64,000 bases of DNA from Pseudomonas cannabina (GCF_900100365.1 NZ_FNKU01000001.1:3224001-3288000); one strand, 5' to 3'. Counted from the stretch's first letter, positions 50,048 through 60,202 are shown. Numbers and translations are program-made. The notes: a model not told the origin generated them from the letters alone.

Positions 50048-51376
50048 ATGAGCATCAACAGAGACCTGACGGTCCTGATCGTCGAAGATGACCCGCACGT
50101 GTTGCTGGGCTGCCAGCAGGCGCTGGCGCTCGAGGACATTGCCAGCGAGGGTGTATCGAGCGCCGAAGAAGCGCTGCAACGCATTGGCGACAACTTTGCC
50201 GGCATCGTCATCAGCGACATTCGTCTGCCGGGCATTGACGGGCTGGAACTGTTGAGCCGCCTCAAGGCACGCGACAGCAGCCTGCCGGTGGTGCTGATCA
50301 CCGGCCATGGCGATATCACCATGGCCGTCAATGCGATGCGCGACGGTGCCTATGACTTCATGGAGAAACCTTTTTCGCCCGAGCGCCTGGTCGATGTGAC
50401 GCGCCGGGCGCTCGAGCAACGCGGTCTGGCCCGCGAAGTCTGGTCGTTACGCAAGCAACTCGCCGAACGCGACTCGCTGGAGGGCCGGATCATTGGCCGC
50501 TCACCGGTCATGCAGAACCTGCGGGCATTGATCGCCAACGTCGCCGACACCTCGGCCAACGTGCTGATCGAAGGCGAAACCGGCACTGGCAAGGAACTGG
50601 TCGCTCGCTGCCTGCATGACTTCAGCCGCCGCAAGAACAACCCGTTCGTGGCGCTCAACTGCGGCGGGCTGGCAGAAAGTCTGTTCGAGTCGGAAATATT
50701 CGGTCACGAAGCCAACGCCTTTACCGGCGCGGGCAAGCGGCGCATCGGCAAGATCGAACACGCTCACGAGGGCACGCTGTTTCTCGATGAGGTGGAAAGC
50801 ATGCCAATCAATCTGCAGATCAAGCTGCTGCGCGTCTTGCAGGAGCGCACACTGGAGCGGCTGGGTTCGAACCAGAGCGTGGCGGTGGATTGCCGGGTCA
50901 TAGCAGCGACGAAATCCGATCTGAATGCGCTGGGCAGGACCAACCAGTTCCGCAGCGACCTGTATTACCGCCTCAACGTCGTCACCCTGGAACTGCCGCC
51001 ACTGCGCGACCGTCGGGAAGACATTCTTCCGTTGTTCGAGCACTTTCTGCAGTTGTCCTCGTTACGCTTCGACCGCGAGCCGCCGCAACTGGATCGGCAG
51101 ACCGGCTCGAGCCTGATGAGCCACGACTGGCCGGGCAATGTACGTGAACTGCGTAACGTCGCAGAACGATTTGCCCTCGGTCTGCCCGCGTTCAAGCAGA
51201 GCGGCACGATCAGTGAAAACCAGAGCCTGGGTTTTGCCGAAGCGGTTGAAGCCTTCGAACGCTCATTACTTAGCGAAGCCTTGCAACGCAGCGGCGGCAA
51301 ACTCAGCCAGGCCAGTCAGGAACTGGGCATGGCCAAAACCACACTGTTCGACAAGGTCAAGAAATACGGACTTTGA
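50048..51376 (+). CDS. aauR: Sigma-54-dependent response regulator AauR (DctD-like)
   Basis: The 442-residue protein has a receiver (VLIVEDDPHVLL, Asp in ISDIRLPGIDG, Lys in FMEKPFSPER), an AAA+ domain (Walker A GETGTGKE, Walker B GTLFLDEVESMP) and a C-terminal Fis-type helix-turn-helix (LSQASQELGMAKTTLFDKVK). The sigma-54 contact loop reads NAFTGA instead of GAFTGA. It should activate the gltI sigma-54 promoter through the TTCGG-N4-CCGAA sites upstream of gltI. Confidence 0.93.
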   Translation: MSINRDLTVLIVEDDPHVLLGCQQALALEDIASEGVSSAEEALQRIGDNFAGIVISDIRLPGIDGLELLSRLKARDSSLPVVLITGHGDITMAVNAMRDGAYDFMEKPFSPERLVDVTRRALEQRGLAREVWSLRKQLAERDSLEGRIIGRSPVMQNLRALIANVADTSANVLIEGETGTGKELVARCLHDFSRRKNNPFVALNCGGLAESLFESEIFGHEANAFTGAGKRRIGKIEHAHEGTLFLDEVESMPINLQIKLLRVLQERTLERLGSNQSVAVDCRVIAATKSDLNALGRTNQFRSDLYYRLNVVTLELPPLRDRREDILPLFEHFLQLSSLRFDREPPQLDRQTGSSLMSHDWPGNVRELRNVAERFALGLPAFKQSGTISENQSLGFAEAVEAFERSLLSEALQRSGGKLSQASQELGMAKTTLFDKVKKYGL

Positions 51377-51409
51377 AGGCACGTGCCCGGAATGTGCAGC
51401 GCGGCGCAG

Positions 51410-51519
51410 ATTTGTGACACAGAGCGTCACGACAGGCATTCCCACGCTGGAGCGTGCGGAACCTCGACTATCGTGCGACGCTCCGCGTCGGCATGCCGTT
51501 CTGGACGCTCCGCGTCCGA
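51410..51519. repeat. REP cluster after aauR
   Basis: It contains GTGACACAGAGCGTCAC, GCGACGCTCCGCGTCGGCATGC and GGACGCTCCGCGTCC hairpins separated by CATTCCCACGC linkers, the same family as at 42667-42760. It lies between convergent genes. Confidence 0.8.
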
Positions 51520-51538
51520 TCCGTGAGCAGGCAGCGAG

Positions 51539-52186
51539 TTACTTTGACTCGCTGAGCATCTGCCGGATCGCGCTGACGAACACGTCAACCGGCTGCCCGC
51601 CCGAAACGGCGTACTGGTCATTGAAAACCATGGTCGGCACCGAAGTGATGCCTCGCGACGTCCAGAGTTGTTCGGCTTCGCGGACTTCGGCGGCGTACTC
51701 GTCGCTGTCCAGAATCGCCTGAGCACGCAGACGGTCCAAACCCACCTTCTGCGCCACGTCCGCTAGGGTTTGGTGATCGGAAGGGTCTTTCAGCTCACTG
51801 AAATACGCCACAAACAGCGCTTGCTTCAACGCGGGCTGCTTGCCTTCCTGTTCGGCCCAATGCAACAGACGATGTGCATCGAAGGTGTTGTAGATGCGTC
51901 GCTCGCCCTTGCCAAACGTGAACCCCAGCTCGGCACCGCGCTCACGGATCGTCTCGTGAATGGCGTCGATCTGGTCAGGCGTGGAGCCGTATTTCTCGGC
52001 GATGTGCTCTTTGATGTCCTGGCCTTCGGCAGGCATGTTCGGGTTCAGCTCGAAGGGCTGAAAATGGATCTGTGCCTGCACCTCATCGCCAAGCACCTCC
52101 AGCGCCTGATCGAGTGCGCGCAGGCCGATGACGCACCAAGGGCAGGAAACATCGGAAATGAAATCGATCTTCAGTGCAGTTGCCAT
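51539..52186 (-). CDS. DsbA family oxidoreductase (FrnE-like)
   Basis: The 215-residue cytoplasmic thioredoxin-fold protein has the redox motif SCPWC near residue 14, a helical insert and cis-Pro in [10 protein letters not shown]. No signal peptide is present, unlike periplasmic DsbA. FrnE relatives act in oxidative stress or as disulfide isomerases. It is convergent with aauR across a REP cluster. Confidence 0.9.
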   Translation of the reverse strand: MATALKIDFISDVSCPWCVIGLRALDQALEVLGDEVQAQIHFQPFELNPNMPAEGQDIKEHIAEKYGSTPDQIDAIHETIRERGAELGFTFGKGERRIYNTFDAHRLLHWAEQEGKQPALKQALFVAYFSELKDPSDHQTLADVAQKVGLDRLRAQAILDSDEYAAEVREAEQLWTSRGITSVPTMVFNDQYAVSGGQPVDVFVSAIRQMLSESK

Positions 52187-52238
52187 GACGGGCCTCGTTC
52201 AATCAACAAAGGCCACACGATACACCTCTGCCGCTGCC

Positions 52239-53231
52239 TTACAACTGAGCCAGGCTGCGGCCGTCTTCGTGCTGGGCTTTCAGGTACGGCAACACTGCGC
52301 CCAGCAGCGGCGCCTTGAACGCCTCCTGAAAACGGTGCGCCAGCCCCGGAATCAGGCGCAGTTGGCTGCCCTGATTGTGCGCAGCAACATGCACGCCGTG
52401 CATGACCGGCAGCAACGGGTCAGCAGTGCCGTGAACCACCAGCACCGGCAGACGCAGACGATTCAGCAACTCGACGCGACTGGGCTCGGCAAGAATCGCC
52501 ATGATCTGACGTTTGACGCCTTCAGGGTTGAACGCCCGGTCATAGGAAACCGCAGCCTGATGCAGCAACTGCTCGCGATCATCCTTGACCTGCGGGCTAC
52601 CCAGCGCGGCAAGCAGATCGGCCTGCTGTTCGATGGCCACTTCCCGATCAGGCGCGCCACGACGTGCCAGCAATTGCATCAGTGCTGCGCTGGGCATCGG
52701 CAGCCCCTGGGCGCCGGAACTGGTCATGATCAGCGTCATACTTTCCACGCGCGACGGAGCCATGTCGGCCAGATGCTGGGCAATCATGCCGCCCATGCTC
52801 GCACCCAGTACGTGGAACTGGCGAACCTGCAACGCATCCATCAGGCCCAGCGCATCGTCGGCCATGTCGGTCAACGAATAAGGCGCCGACACCGGCAAGC
52901 CGAGCTTGTAGCGCAGCACTTCGAACGTCAGGTTGGCGTCAGTCGGCTGCTGCACCCAGGTAGACAGACCGACGTCGCGGTTGTCATAGCGGATGACCCG
53001 GTAACCCTGCTGACAGAGCGCGACCACCACTTCGTCCGGCCAGTGGATCAGTTGCCCACCCAGACCCATGATCAGCAATAAGGCAGGGTCGGATTCGCTG
53101 CCGATACTTTGGTAGGCAATCCGAACTTCCTTGAGGTCAGCAAACTGCACAGGAGCATTGACATCACAACGATCGGCCGCAAACGACGGCAAGCCGCACA
53201 GAAGCGCGGCCAGAAAAATTAAAACCCGCAT
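52239..53231 (-). CDS. Secreted alpha/beta hydrolase
   Basis: The 330-residue protein has a signal peptide ([18 protein letters not shown]) and an alpha/beta hydrolase fold with nucleophile elbow GASMGGM, the oxyanion region LLIMGLGGQ, the acid in [11 protein letters not shown] and His in PGLAHRF. The start at 53231 exposes the signal peptide; the in-frame extension to 53300 would bury it. The substrate is unknown; an esterase or lipase role is possible. Confidence 0.85.
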   Translation of the reverse strand: MRVLIFLAALLCGLPSFAADRCDVNAPVQFADLKEVRIAYQSIGSESDPALLLIMGLGGQLIHWPDEVVVALCQQGYRVIRYDNRDVGLSTWVQQPTDANLTFEVLRYKLGLPVSAPYSLTDMADDALGLMDALQVRQFHVLGASMGGMIAQHLADMAPSRVESMTLIMTSSGAQGLPMPSAALMQLLARRGAPDREVAIEQQADLLAALGSPQVKDDREQLLHQAAVSYDRAFNPEGVKRQIMAILAEPSRVELLNRLRLPVLVVHGTADPLLPVMHGVHVAAHNQGSQLRLIPGLAHRFQEAFKAPLLGAVLPYLKAQHEDGRSLAQL

Positions 53232-53353
53232 GAAAAACACCAAAAAACAGATCCCCAGTAAGCCGCGAGTCTGATGATGTTTTGCCAAGCGCGCTGCCAC
53301 AGTTACGTGACAGTTTGATGAATGGCGCCGAGCGGTCGTTAAACCGTTTCGGA

Positions 53354-54100
53354 CTATGCGGCGGCCTGATCGGCGACCATGAGGTTTTCACCGAAGCGGG
53401 CACGCGCTTCCTGCAGCGATTCATGCCCCCAGCCTTCATGCCGGGCGCACTCGCCCAGCGACAGCACCTTGTAGGTTGGCAGGCGATCGAATACCGAGGC
53501 CAGTTGCTCAGGCACGCTGACACTGTCCAGATGCAGGCCTGCGACCGGCAACAGCGCTGCAACGCCAAGATTGCAACGCAGGTCGCCGTTATACGTGGCC
53601 ACCAGCTTCTTCAACGGCGAATACTGAAGGATGTGGTAAGCCCGCTCGAAAGCATTGGTCCATGCCAGCGGCAAGTCCAGCGCCAGGATGGGTTCGTCGA
53701 CCTGCACCCACTCGACGCCTCGCGCTGCAAGACGCCCGAAAATTTCGCCATAGGCGGGCAACAGTTGTTCCAGCAACTCGAGCCGATCGATTTCACGGCC
53801 TTGAACCTCACCCAGCCAGAGCAGCGTCAGCGGGCCAATCAGCGCCGGCTTACGGCCGTGTTCACAAGCCTCTTTGACGCTGGCCAACAGTGGCTGCCAG
53901 TTCGGTTGCACGCGTTGGCCGAGGTTCAGCTGCGGCACCAATTGTGGATGATGTGCACGCAGCCAGGTGCGCAGGTGTGCACCAGACATGTCACCGCCCG
54001 TCGATACACCCTGATCTTCTTTCCAGAAAGCCTGCATCGCTTGCTGCAATGCTTGATCGGCGCCAATGAGCAGACATTCAGCGTGTGGGGTCAGGGCCAT
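53354..54100 (-). pseudogene. metE: Truncated cobalamin-independent methionine synthase (metE remnant)
   Basis: The 248-residue open frame aligns with the N-terminal barrel of MetE only. Residues 1-35 correspond to the MetE start (IGADQALQQAMQAFWK); the next residues jump to about MetE residue 112 (LRAHHPQLVPQLNLGQ); then it runs through LIGPLTLLWLGEVQGREIDR and VEWVQVDEPILALDLP and ends at about MetE residue 330. The C-terminal domain with the catalytic zinc ligands is absent, so no synthase activity is expected. The frame is still open and has GGAGG before ATG 54100. It is divergent from an intact metR. It could be a retained small protein rather than dead DNA. Confidence 0.8.
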
Positions 54101-54206
54101 GATGCGTCCTCCATAAAAGATGGCGCTATTGTCGACAGCCGACCCATCATGAGACAAACTCATTTTTTTCGTGTTGATCACAAATACTATTCATGGAGCC
54201 GTGACG

Positions 54207-55124
54207 GTGCTTGAAATACGCCACCTCAAAACCTTGCACGCCCTGCGCGAGGCCGACAGCCTTGTGGAAGCTGCCGAACGCCTGCACCTGACGCAGTCGG
54301 CGCTTTCCCACCAGTTCAAGGAACTGGAAGAACGCCTCGGCATGCCGCTGTTCGTGCGCAAGACCAAGCCGGTGCGCTTCACCAGCGCCGGCCTGCGCTT
54401 GCTGCAATTGTCCGACTCGCTGCTGCCGCAACTGCGCAGCGCCGAACGCGACATTGCCCGGCTGGCGGGCGGTACGGCGGGCCGCTTGCACATGGCCATC
54501 GAATGCCACAGCTGCTTTCAATGGTTGATGCCGACCATCGACCAGTTCCGCGATGCCTGGCCGGAAGTCGAACTGGACCTGTCGTCCGGCTTCTCGTTTG
54601 CGCCGTTGCCCGCGCTGGCGAGGGGCGATCTGGATCTGGTGGTGACATCGGACCCGCTGGAATTGCCCGGCATCACTTACGTGCCGCTGTTCACCTACGA
54701 AGCCATGCTGGCGGTGGCCAATCAGCATACGCTGGCCAACAAGCCCTACATCGTTCCGGAAGACTTGCTCACTGAAACGCTGATCACCTACCCGGTCGAG
54801 CGCGACCGGCTGGACATCTTCACGCGTTTTCTGGAGCCCGCCGATATCGAACCCGCGCAGGTTCGCACCTCGGAACTGACGGTGATGATGATGCAACTGG
54901 TCGCCAGCGGCCGTGGCGTGTGCGGCATGCCTCATTGGGCGCTGCATGAATACAGCTCACGCGGCTACGTGAAGGCCAAACGGCTGGGAGAGAAAGGGCT
55001 GTTCGCGACGCTCTATGCCGGGATTCGCGCCGACATGCTCGACGCGCCGTACATGCGCGACTTTCTGCTGACCGCCAAAGACACATCGTTCTCGACGCTG
55101 GACGGTGTGAGCGTGGTTCGATAG
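54207..55124 (+). CDS. metR: LysR-type regulator MetR
   Basis: The 305-residue regulator has an N-terminal winged helix (SLVEAAERLHLTQSALSHQF) and the LysR effector domain. It matches MetR, which activates metE and metH with homocysteine. The GTG at 54207 has GGAG eight bases upstream and gives the usual MetR start VLEIRHLKTLHAL; the ATG at 54171 is further up. It is divergent from the metE remnant, its usual target, across about 105 bases. Confidence 0.9.
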   Translation: MLEIRHLKTLHALREADSLVEAAERLHLTQSALSHQFKELEERLGMPLFVRKTKPVRFTSAGLRLLQLSDSLLPQLRSAERDIARLAGGTAGRLHMAIECHSCFQWLMPTIDQFRDAWPEVELDLSSGFSFAPLPALARGDLDLVVTSDPLELPGITYVPLFTYEAMLAVANQHTLANKPYIVPEDLLTETLITYPVERDRLDIFTRFLEPADIEPAQVRTSELTVMMMQLVASGRGVCGMPHWALHEYSSRGYVKAKRLGEKGLFATLYAGIRADMLDAPYMRDFLLTAKDTSFSTLDGVSVVR

Positions 55125-55169
55125 TGAATCGCTCGGCGAAGGGTCGCTCTTAAAGAAAGCGACGCTGAC

Positions 55170-55580
55170 TCAGATAACGTCCGTTTGCCGCTGGCGATAC
55201 AGCGGCAAAATCAAATCACGGGTCAATGGGGCCAGATGCAGATCAGGATGACTGTCCGCCCCCACCCAGACCACTTCTTCGATCTCGGCGGCGGGCAGCA
55301 CGTGCGCATCGGTTTTGACTTCATACAGCTGACAACGAACCTCGAAACCCGGCTCGTTGGCCGCCGGTGCCGCGAACTCGCCTAGAAACGTTGCTTGCTG
55401 CGGATCGATAATCAGCCCGAGTTCTTCTTCAAGCTCTCTGGCCAGCGCCAACGGTGCCGGCTCGCCGGGCTCGATCTTGCCGCCCGGCTGCATGAATGCC
55501 TGCGTGCCACGCTTGCGCACCAGCAAGGTCCGCCCATCTGCGCCGATCAACAGCGCTGCCGCGATGCTGATGATCTTCAT
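55170..55580 (-). CDS. Nudix hydrolase
   Basis: The 136-residue protein has a complete Nudix box: G-X5-E-X7-RE-X2-EE-X-G in [20 protein letters not shown] (residues about 35-55). It hydrolyses a nucleoside diphosphate linked to some moiety; the substrate is unknown. It overlaps the ddl stop by four bases, so it is coupled to cell-wall precursor synthesis in expression at least. The frame is open further upstream inside ddl, but the ATG at 55580 fits the family. Confidence 0.88.
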   Translation of the reverse strand: MKIISIAAALLIGADGRTLLVRKRGTQAFMQPGGKIEPGEPAPLALARELEEELGLIIDPQQATFLGEFAAPAANEPGFEVRCQLYEVKTDAHVLPAAEIEEVVWVGADSHPDLHLAPLTRDLILPLYRQRQTDVI

Positions 55581-56668
55581 GCGAATATCTCCGTCTTCAA
55601 CAACCGCGCTTCGTCCGCACGCTCCAGCGCCAGCACAATCAGGCGATGGATCAGTTCGGCGTAACTCAGCCCGCTGGCCTGCCAGAGCTTGGGGTACATG
55701 CTGATGGAGGTGAAACCGGGCAGCGTGTTGACCTCGTTGATGATGATCTGCCGCGCGTCGGTGACGAAGAAATCGACCCGTGAAAGCCCTGCGCAACCCA
55801 GCACCTTGTAAGCCTGCAACGCGACGTCACGCACCTGATCACTCAGATCGGCAGGCATTTCGGCAGGGATGGCGATGCGCGCCTGATCGCCATTCAGGTA
55901 TTTGGTGTCGTAGGCATAGAATTCGTCGTTGGCAATGACCTCGCCACAGACACTGACCTGCGGCTCGTGGTTGCCCAACACGGCGCATTCCACTTCCCGG
56001 CCGACGATGCCCTGCTCGATCAGCAGTTTGTGATCGAACTCGAAGCCCAGCGCCAGTGCGGCGGCGAAACCCGCCTCGTCAGACACTTTACTGACCCCGA
56101 CCGACGAACCCTGATTGGCCGGTTTGACGAACATCGGCAGGCCCAGTTGCGCAACCGCGTCGGCGAAAGCGAGGGTTTCACCACGGATCAGCACCAGGAA
56201 CGGCGCAACCGCGATGCCCGCGTCACGCAGCAGACGCTTGGTTACGTCCTTGTCCATGCACGCCGCAGACGCAAGCACATCAGCGCCCACGAATGGAATG
56301 GCCAGCATCCGCAACAGGCCTTGCAATGCACCGTCTTCACCAAAAGCGCCATGGATCAGCGGGAACACCACGTCGATACTGGCCAGCGGCTTGCCCGTTT
56401 CAACCTCGACAAGCTGCCCGCCCGTGCTGCCGGGCAGCAACGACAACTGCTTGCCTGAACCGCTCAGCTTGATCTGCGCCGGGTCATTGGCGTTGACCAG
56501 ATAATCGGCCTCATCGAAGCGCAACCAGCGGCCCAGCTTGTCGACGCCGATCAGGGTCAGCGCGTAGCGTTCGCGATCAATCGCATTGATCACGTTGCGT
56601 GCCGACTGCAACGAAACCTCATGCTCGCTGGATTGCCCACCAAAAACGATGGCGACTGACTTTTTCAA
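55577..56668 (-). CDS. ddl: D-alanine--D-alanine ligase
   Basis: The 363-residue ATP-grasp enzyme makes D-Ala-D-Ala for peptidoglycan. Key segments are [67 protein letters not shown] and [20 protein letters not shown]. Length and motifs match the DdlA-type. It stands apart from the mur/fts cluster, so a second ddl may exist elsewhere in the genome. Confidence 0.95.
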   Translation of the reverse strand: MKKSVAIVFGGQSSEHEVSLQSARNVINAIDRERYALTLIGVDKLGRWLRFDEADYLVNANDPAQIKLSGSGKQLSLLPGSTGGQLVEVETGKPLASIDVVFPLIHGAFGEDGALQGLLRMLAIPFVGADVLASAACMDKDVTKRLLRDAGIAVAPFLVLIRGETLAFADAVAQLGLPMFVKPANQGSSVGVSKVSDEAGFAAALALGFEFDHKLLIEQGIVGREVECAVLGNHEPQVSVCGEVIANDEFYAYDTKYLNGDQARIAIPAEMPADLSDQVRDVALQAYKVLGCAGLSRVDFFVTDARQIIINEVNTLPGFTSISMYPKLWQASGLSYAELIHRLIVLALERADEARLLKTEIFA

Positions 56669-56819
56669 AGCGGCTACTCCTGTTTTTCAGGCCGCGAAGA
56701 TAAAAGCAATGCCGCCTGTTAGTCCAGCAGAGGATTGCCCGGACAGCGGAATTTCAGGCAAAAAAATCCCGGTCGCGGGCAATCCATGTGGAGTGCACGC
56801 GACTGGGAAGTCAGAGCGC

Positions 56820-57101
56820 TCATTGAGCCGCTTCGGCGTCTTTCCTGGCGCCTGAGCCGAAGGTGGCGAAACGCTTGTTGAAACCGGCGATCCGGCCTTC
56901 ATTAGTGGTCTTGCGCTGCTGCCCGGTGTAAATCGGGTGCGAGGCGCTGGAGACGTCGAGCGCCACATAAGGATAGGTCGTGCCGTCGGTGTGCTGATGC
57001 GTCCGGTCGGTGTCGACGGTTGAGCCGATCAGGAAGTAAGCGTCGGCGGCAGTGTCGTGGAACAACACGGTGCGGTAGGCAGGATGGATATCGAGTTTCA
57101 T
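56820..57101 (-). CDS. rpmE2: Ribosomal protein L31 type B (zinc-independent)
   Basis: The 93-residue protein matches bL31[41 protein letters not shown]. It lacks the zinc-binding C-X2-C pair of type A L31, so it replaces that protein when zinc is short and frees zinc. A Zur-like site lies just upstream, fitting zinc-starvation induction. Confidence 0.95.
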   Translation of the reverse strand: MKLDIHPAYRTVLFHDTAADAYFLIGSTVDTDRTHQHTDGTTYPYVALDVSSASHPIYTGQQRKTTNEGRIAGFNKRFATFGSGARKDAEAAQ

Positions 57102-57131
57102 GGCGATCTCTCCGGTGAGTTGAATACAATC

Positions 57132-57149
57132 GTTATACAGTAACATAAC
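57132..57149. promoter_or_regulatory. Zur-like operator upstream of rpmE2
   Basis: GTTATACAGTAACATAAC includes the inverted repeat GTTA-TACAG-TAAC and the outer GTTAT...ATAAC pair seen in Zur boxes. It is about 30 bases before the rpmE2 start, so it would repress when zinc is sufficient. Confidence 0.65.
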
Positions 57150-57397
57150 ACTGGATGAGAATGATTGCTGTTGATTGCCGACATTACTGCCCTTGATCGC
57201 ACCTGCGCGCTTGGCTGCTGTCCCCTGGCAACCTGCTTCTACTTGGGCGCCAGAGACATTCTGTAATAGCCAGCCTTTGCAATTTGCAACATAGAACGGC
57301 ACCCTGCCGCGCCGCCGAACGTCACTGGTCGACGGCCTGGAACCTGAGCCCTCTGCGGACGATCTTCAATCATTAGCACTTTCAAGAGTCCACCGTT

Positions 57398-58534
57398 ATG
57401 ACTAACGGACGCGATCACCGAATCGACTTCTTTCGTGGCCTGGCGTTGATCTTCATATTCTGGGATCACGTGCCGGACAACCCGTTGGCGCAACTGACCT
57501 TGCGCAACTTCGGCTTCAGCGACGCCGCGGAGGTCTTTGTTTTCCTCGCGGGCTACGCGGCAATCATGGCCTATGGGCGCATCGCCCGACGCGACGGCAT
57601 GCTGGTGGCTGGCGTGCGGATTCTGCGCCGCACCTGGGTGCTGTATGTGGTGCACATCTTTTTGCTGACCCTGCTGATGGGTATCGTGTTTGTTGCCAAT
57701 AACCATGTCGAGACCCGCGACATGGTTCAGCAGATGGGCCTCGAATACTTCGTCGGTAACCCGCAACAGGCACTGGCCGACGAACTGCTGCTGCGCTTCA
57801 AACCCAACCTGACCGACCCGCTGCCGCTGTACATCGTCCTGCTGCTGACCTTGCCCCTGATATTGCCGTTGATGCTGCGCAAACTCGAAGTGGCGGTCGG
57901 CCTGTCGATTGCCCTGTACCTGATGGTGCCGCTGTTCGGCTGGAATCTGCGCGCCTACGAAGGCGGCGGCGTGTGGTACTTCAACCCGGTAGCCTGGCAG
58001 TTGCTGTTCATCCTCGGCGGTGCCTGCGCGTTGCGCAGCGAAACATCGACGACACCGGCGCGCCCGCCTCTGCAGCAACAGCCGCTGTTCATAATGGCCG
58101 CCGTCTACGTGTTGATCGCCGGGGTCCTGACCTTCAGTGAAAAATGGCCCGGGCTACACGCCACACTGGTATCGGCCCTGCACCTCGACAGCCTGTATCC
58201 CATCAGCAAGACCGACCTTGCGCCGGCTCGTTTGCTGCACTTCCTCGCACTGGTCTACGTCGTCGCGCAACTGCTGCCGACCTCAGGCAACTGGCTCGAA
58301 AACTGGCCCGCCCGTCAGATCTGTCGCATGGGGCGTTATTCACTGGAAGTTTTCTGTCTGGGCGTGTTGCTCGCTCCGCTGGCAGACATGGCAAATGCAC
58401 TGGCCGGCGATACGTGGCCGATGCAGGTGACGACGGCGATAGCCGGGTTGGGATTGATGATGCTGATGGCGAACGGGTTGGAGTTGAATAAGCGCTTGGG
58501 TAAGTATCAGAGTCACGTAGCCGTTCAAAATTGA
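57398..58534 (+). CDS. OpgC-family membrane protein
   Basis: The 378-residue integral membrane protein has about ten hydrophobic segments and the OpgC/acyltransferase-3-like start RIDFFRGLALIFIFWDHVP. OpgC transfers succinyl groups to periplasmic glucans in other bacteria; whether this protein does so is not shown. It has its own terminator and no opgGH neighbour. Confidence 0.88.
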   Translation: MTNGRDHRIDFFRGLALIFIFWDHVPDNPLAQLTLRNFGFSDAAEVFVFLAGYAAIMAYGRIARRDGMLVAGVRILRRTWVLYVVHIFLLTLLMGIVFVANNHVETRDMVQQMGLEYFVGNPQQALADELLLRFKPNLTDPLPLYIVLLLTLPLILPLMLRKLEVAVGLSIALYLMVPLFGWNLRAYEGGGVWYFNPVAWQLLFILGGACALRSETSTTPARPPLQQQPLFIMAAVYVLIAGVLTFSEKWPGLHATLVSALHLDSLYPISKTDLAPARLLHFLALVYVVAQLLPTSGNWLENWPARQICRMGRYSLEVFCLGVLLAPLADMANALAGDTWPMQVTTAIAGLGLMMLMANGLELNKRLGKYQSHVAVQN

Positions 58535-58548
58535 AAACATGAACGCAA

Positions 58549-58577
58549 AAAAACTGGCAAAAAATTTGCCAGTTTTT
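58549..58577 (+). terminator. Terminator between the OpgC-type gene and the frameshifted secreted-protein gene
   Basis: AAAAACTGGCAAA pairs with TTTGCCAGTTTTT around AAA. It lies between convergent genes and is symmetrical, so it can act on both. Confidence 0.92.
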
Positions 58578-58587
58578 GAGATTTTAT

Positions 58588-59516
58588 TTATGGGGTGCTG
58601 CTGACTAGATTCTGATGGCAGATATGACCGACTTGCCCCCTGTCAGGGTAAGGAGTATGGATCCCCGTGTTTCCAGCATAAAAGCTGTTGACCGTCCAAC
58701 GGCCTTCAAAATATTGGGTGCGCCAAACATGTGTCCCCCTGTCTTTTTCAGTAAAAATACCCGCATCGTTGCCGCCGACACAGCGACCAATATCTACGAC
58801 TGTCCGAACTTTTCCCAATGCGTCAGTCTTACCAAGCCACCCAATCGAGATTTATCAGACGCTGGCAGATCGAACGAGTATGAAGCAATGCCTCCTTCCA
58901 AAGGCTTTCCAGTCGAGTCAGCCATGTCGATCTCCAGGACCACCTTACTTATCCCTTGGGCAGACAGCGGCCCCAGCGTGGACGCATCAGGAGGTATTCT
59001 CGACATGCCGAACGGCTGATCTCGCAAGCGCGCATAAGTGACTTTTGGAAACGAACCCAGTATCAGACCGTATATGGAATCTTTCTCAAACGGTTTCACT
59101 TCGTTATGAGAAATCCGAGCAATCACATCTTGGCCAGGCGCCAATGAAGAAAGCACAATTTTCTGACCACTGGCAATTGTATTCCATTTGAAGCCATCGT
59201 GAATCTCCAGTTGCAGCGATCCGGACAGATGCCCTTGAATCAGTACCTTCTGCCCGCGAAATGCAGTGAATCCATAGTAATGGCTGTCCGCCGCACTTAC
59301 TAAAAAATCCTTGATTATATTAAGTTTGTCAGGGAGCACTGTATATTTTGGCTCCACAGACTCCGCTTCTCCTGACTCATTAACACGCCCAAAACCCTCC
59401 GATCCGTATACCTGATTTAGGGTGTCCTGATGCGGTTCTTGCGCTATTGCGAGCGGGTGTAATACGAACGTCAGCAACGAGAAAATCAGAATTTTTGCCA
59501 TTTTTTGGTTGTTCAT
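58588..59516 (-). pseudogene. Secreted protein gene with a frameshift, function unknown
   Basis: The ATG at 59516 has AGGAG upstream and opens a frame with a signal peptide (ILIFSLLTFVLHPLAIAQ) and about 240 residues of beta-rich sequence, ending early at 58794. The next frame carries on to 58588 with protein-like sequence (VRTVVDIGRCVGGNDAGIF, GRWTVNSFYAGNTGIHTPY) but has no start of its own. Adding one base to the G run read from 58840-58842 would join them as RLGWLGKTDALGKVR. So one base was probably lost. A sequencing error or programmed shift cannot be excluded. I do not recognise the family. AT content is raised, as in the genes to its right. Confidence 0.7.
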
Positions 59517-59977
59517 AAAATTCTCCTGTTATTAGTAAAACTCACTAATCAGGACGTAATAGAAATAATACCAAGCGGTCAACCACAAATCGAAAAATAA
59601 AGAAACCTCCTACAAAATAATTAAATTCTCTATTTTTGGGAATATTCCTACAGCTTTATCAGCAAAAGTTTTTTTCAAGCATGCCGTTAATAACGGTTGA
59701 CCATGAAAAAACAGGTGCACAATGAATATAACTCCGAACTACATCACCGCACAGGAATGGCAAAGCCTGTTTGAGAAAAAAGACCCTGCTGTCTTGGTTC
59801 CTATGACCAAGCTCTCCATCGAACCAGAACCAGCAAAACAGCGTGACCCGAACGCTGAGTTTTACCGCAAGGAGGAAACACCTTGGTTTGCCGGATACAA
59901 GAAATCGGAAGACGGCCGCGCCGCGCTAGAAAACATGCTTGAAGAAACAGCGACAGCTATTAAAAACGAGTATTTAA

Positions 59978-60077
59978 GGAAGGTCTGAAAAAGCCTTTTC
60001 TTCAAAAGTCGAAGCCAGTAAATACAGGCGCTCCAGCCCGGTTCCTCTCCAAAAAAATGGGCTTTTTCAGAGGATAC
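59978..60077. mobile_element. 100-bp miniature element with IS5-type TTAA duplication
   Basis: The ends GGAAGGTCTGAAAAAGCC and (reversed) GTATCCTCTGAAAAAGCC match at 14 of 18 bases, with 12 identical bases TCTGAAAAAGCC. TTAA stands on both sides (59974-59977 and 60078-60081), fitting the YTAR target of IS5-subgroup elements. There is no coding capacity. Its loss with one TTAA repairs gene A exactly. It is unrelated to the other miniature element in the same gene. Confidence 0.8.
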
Positions 60078-60202
60078 TTAAAAGCCGAAGTCAAACAATT
60101 TGATAAAACAATATACCGCATGTTTGATGATTATCATGAATTCAAAGAGCAACTTCGCTACTTGAACCCTGAGCTGTCAAAAAAGCATTTCGGCTTTACC
60201 TT

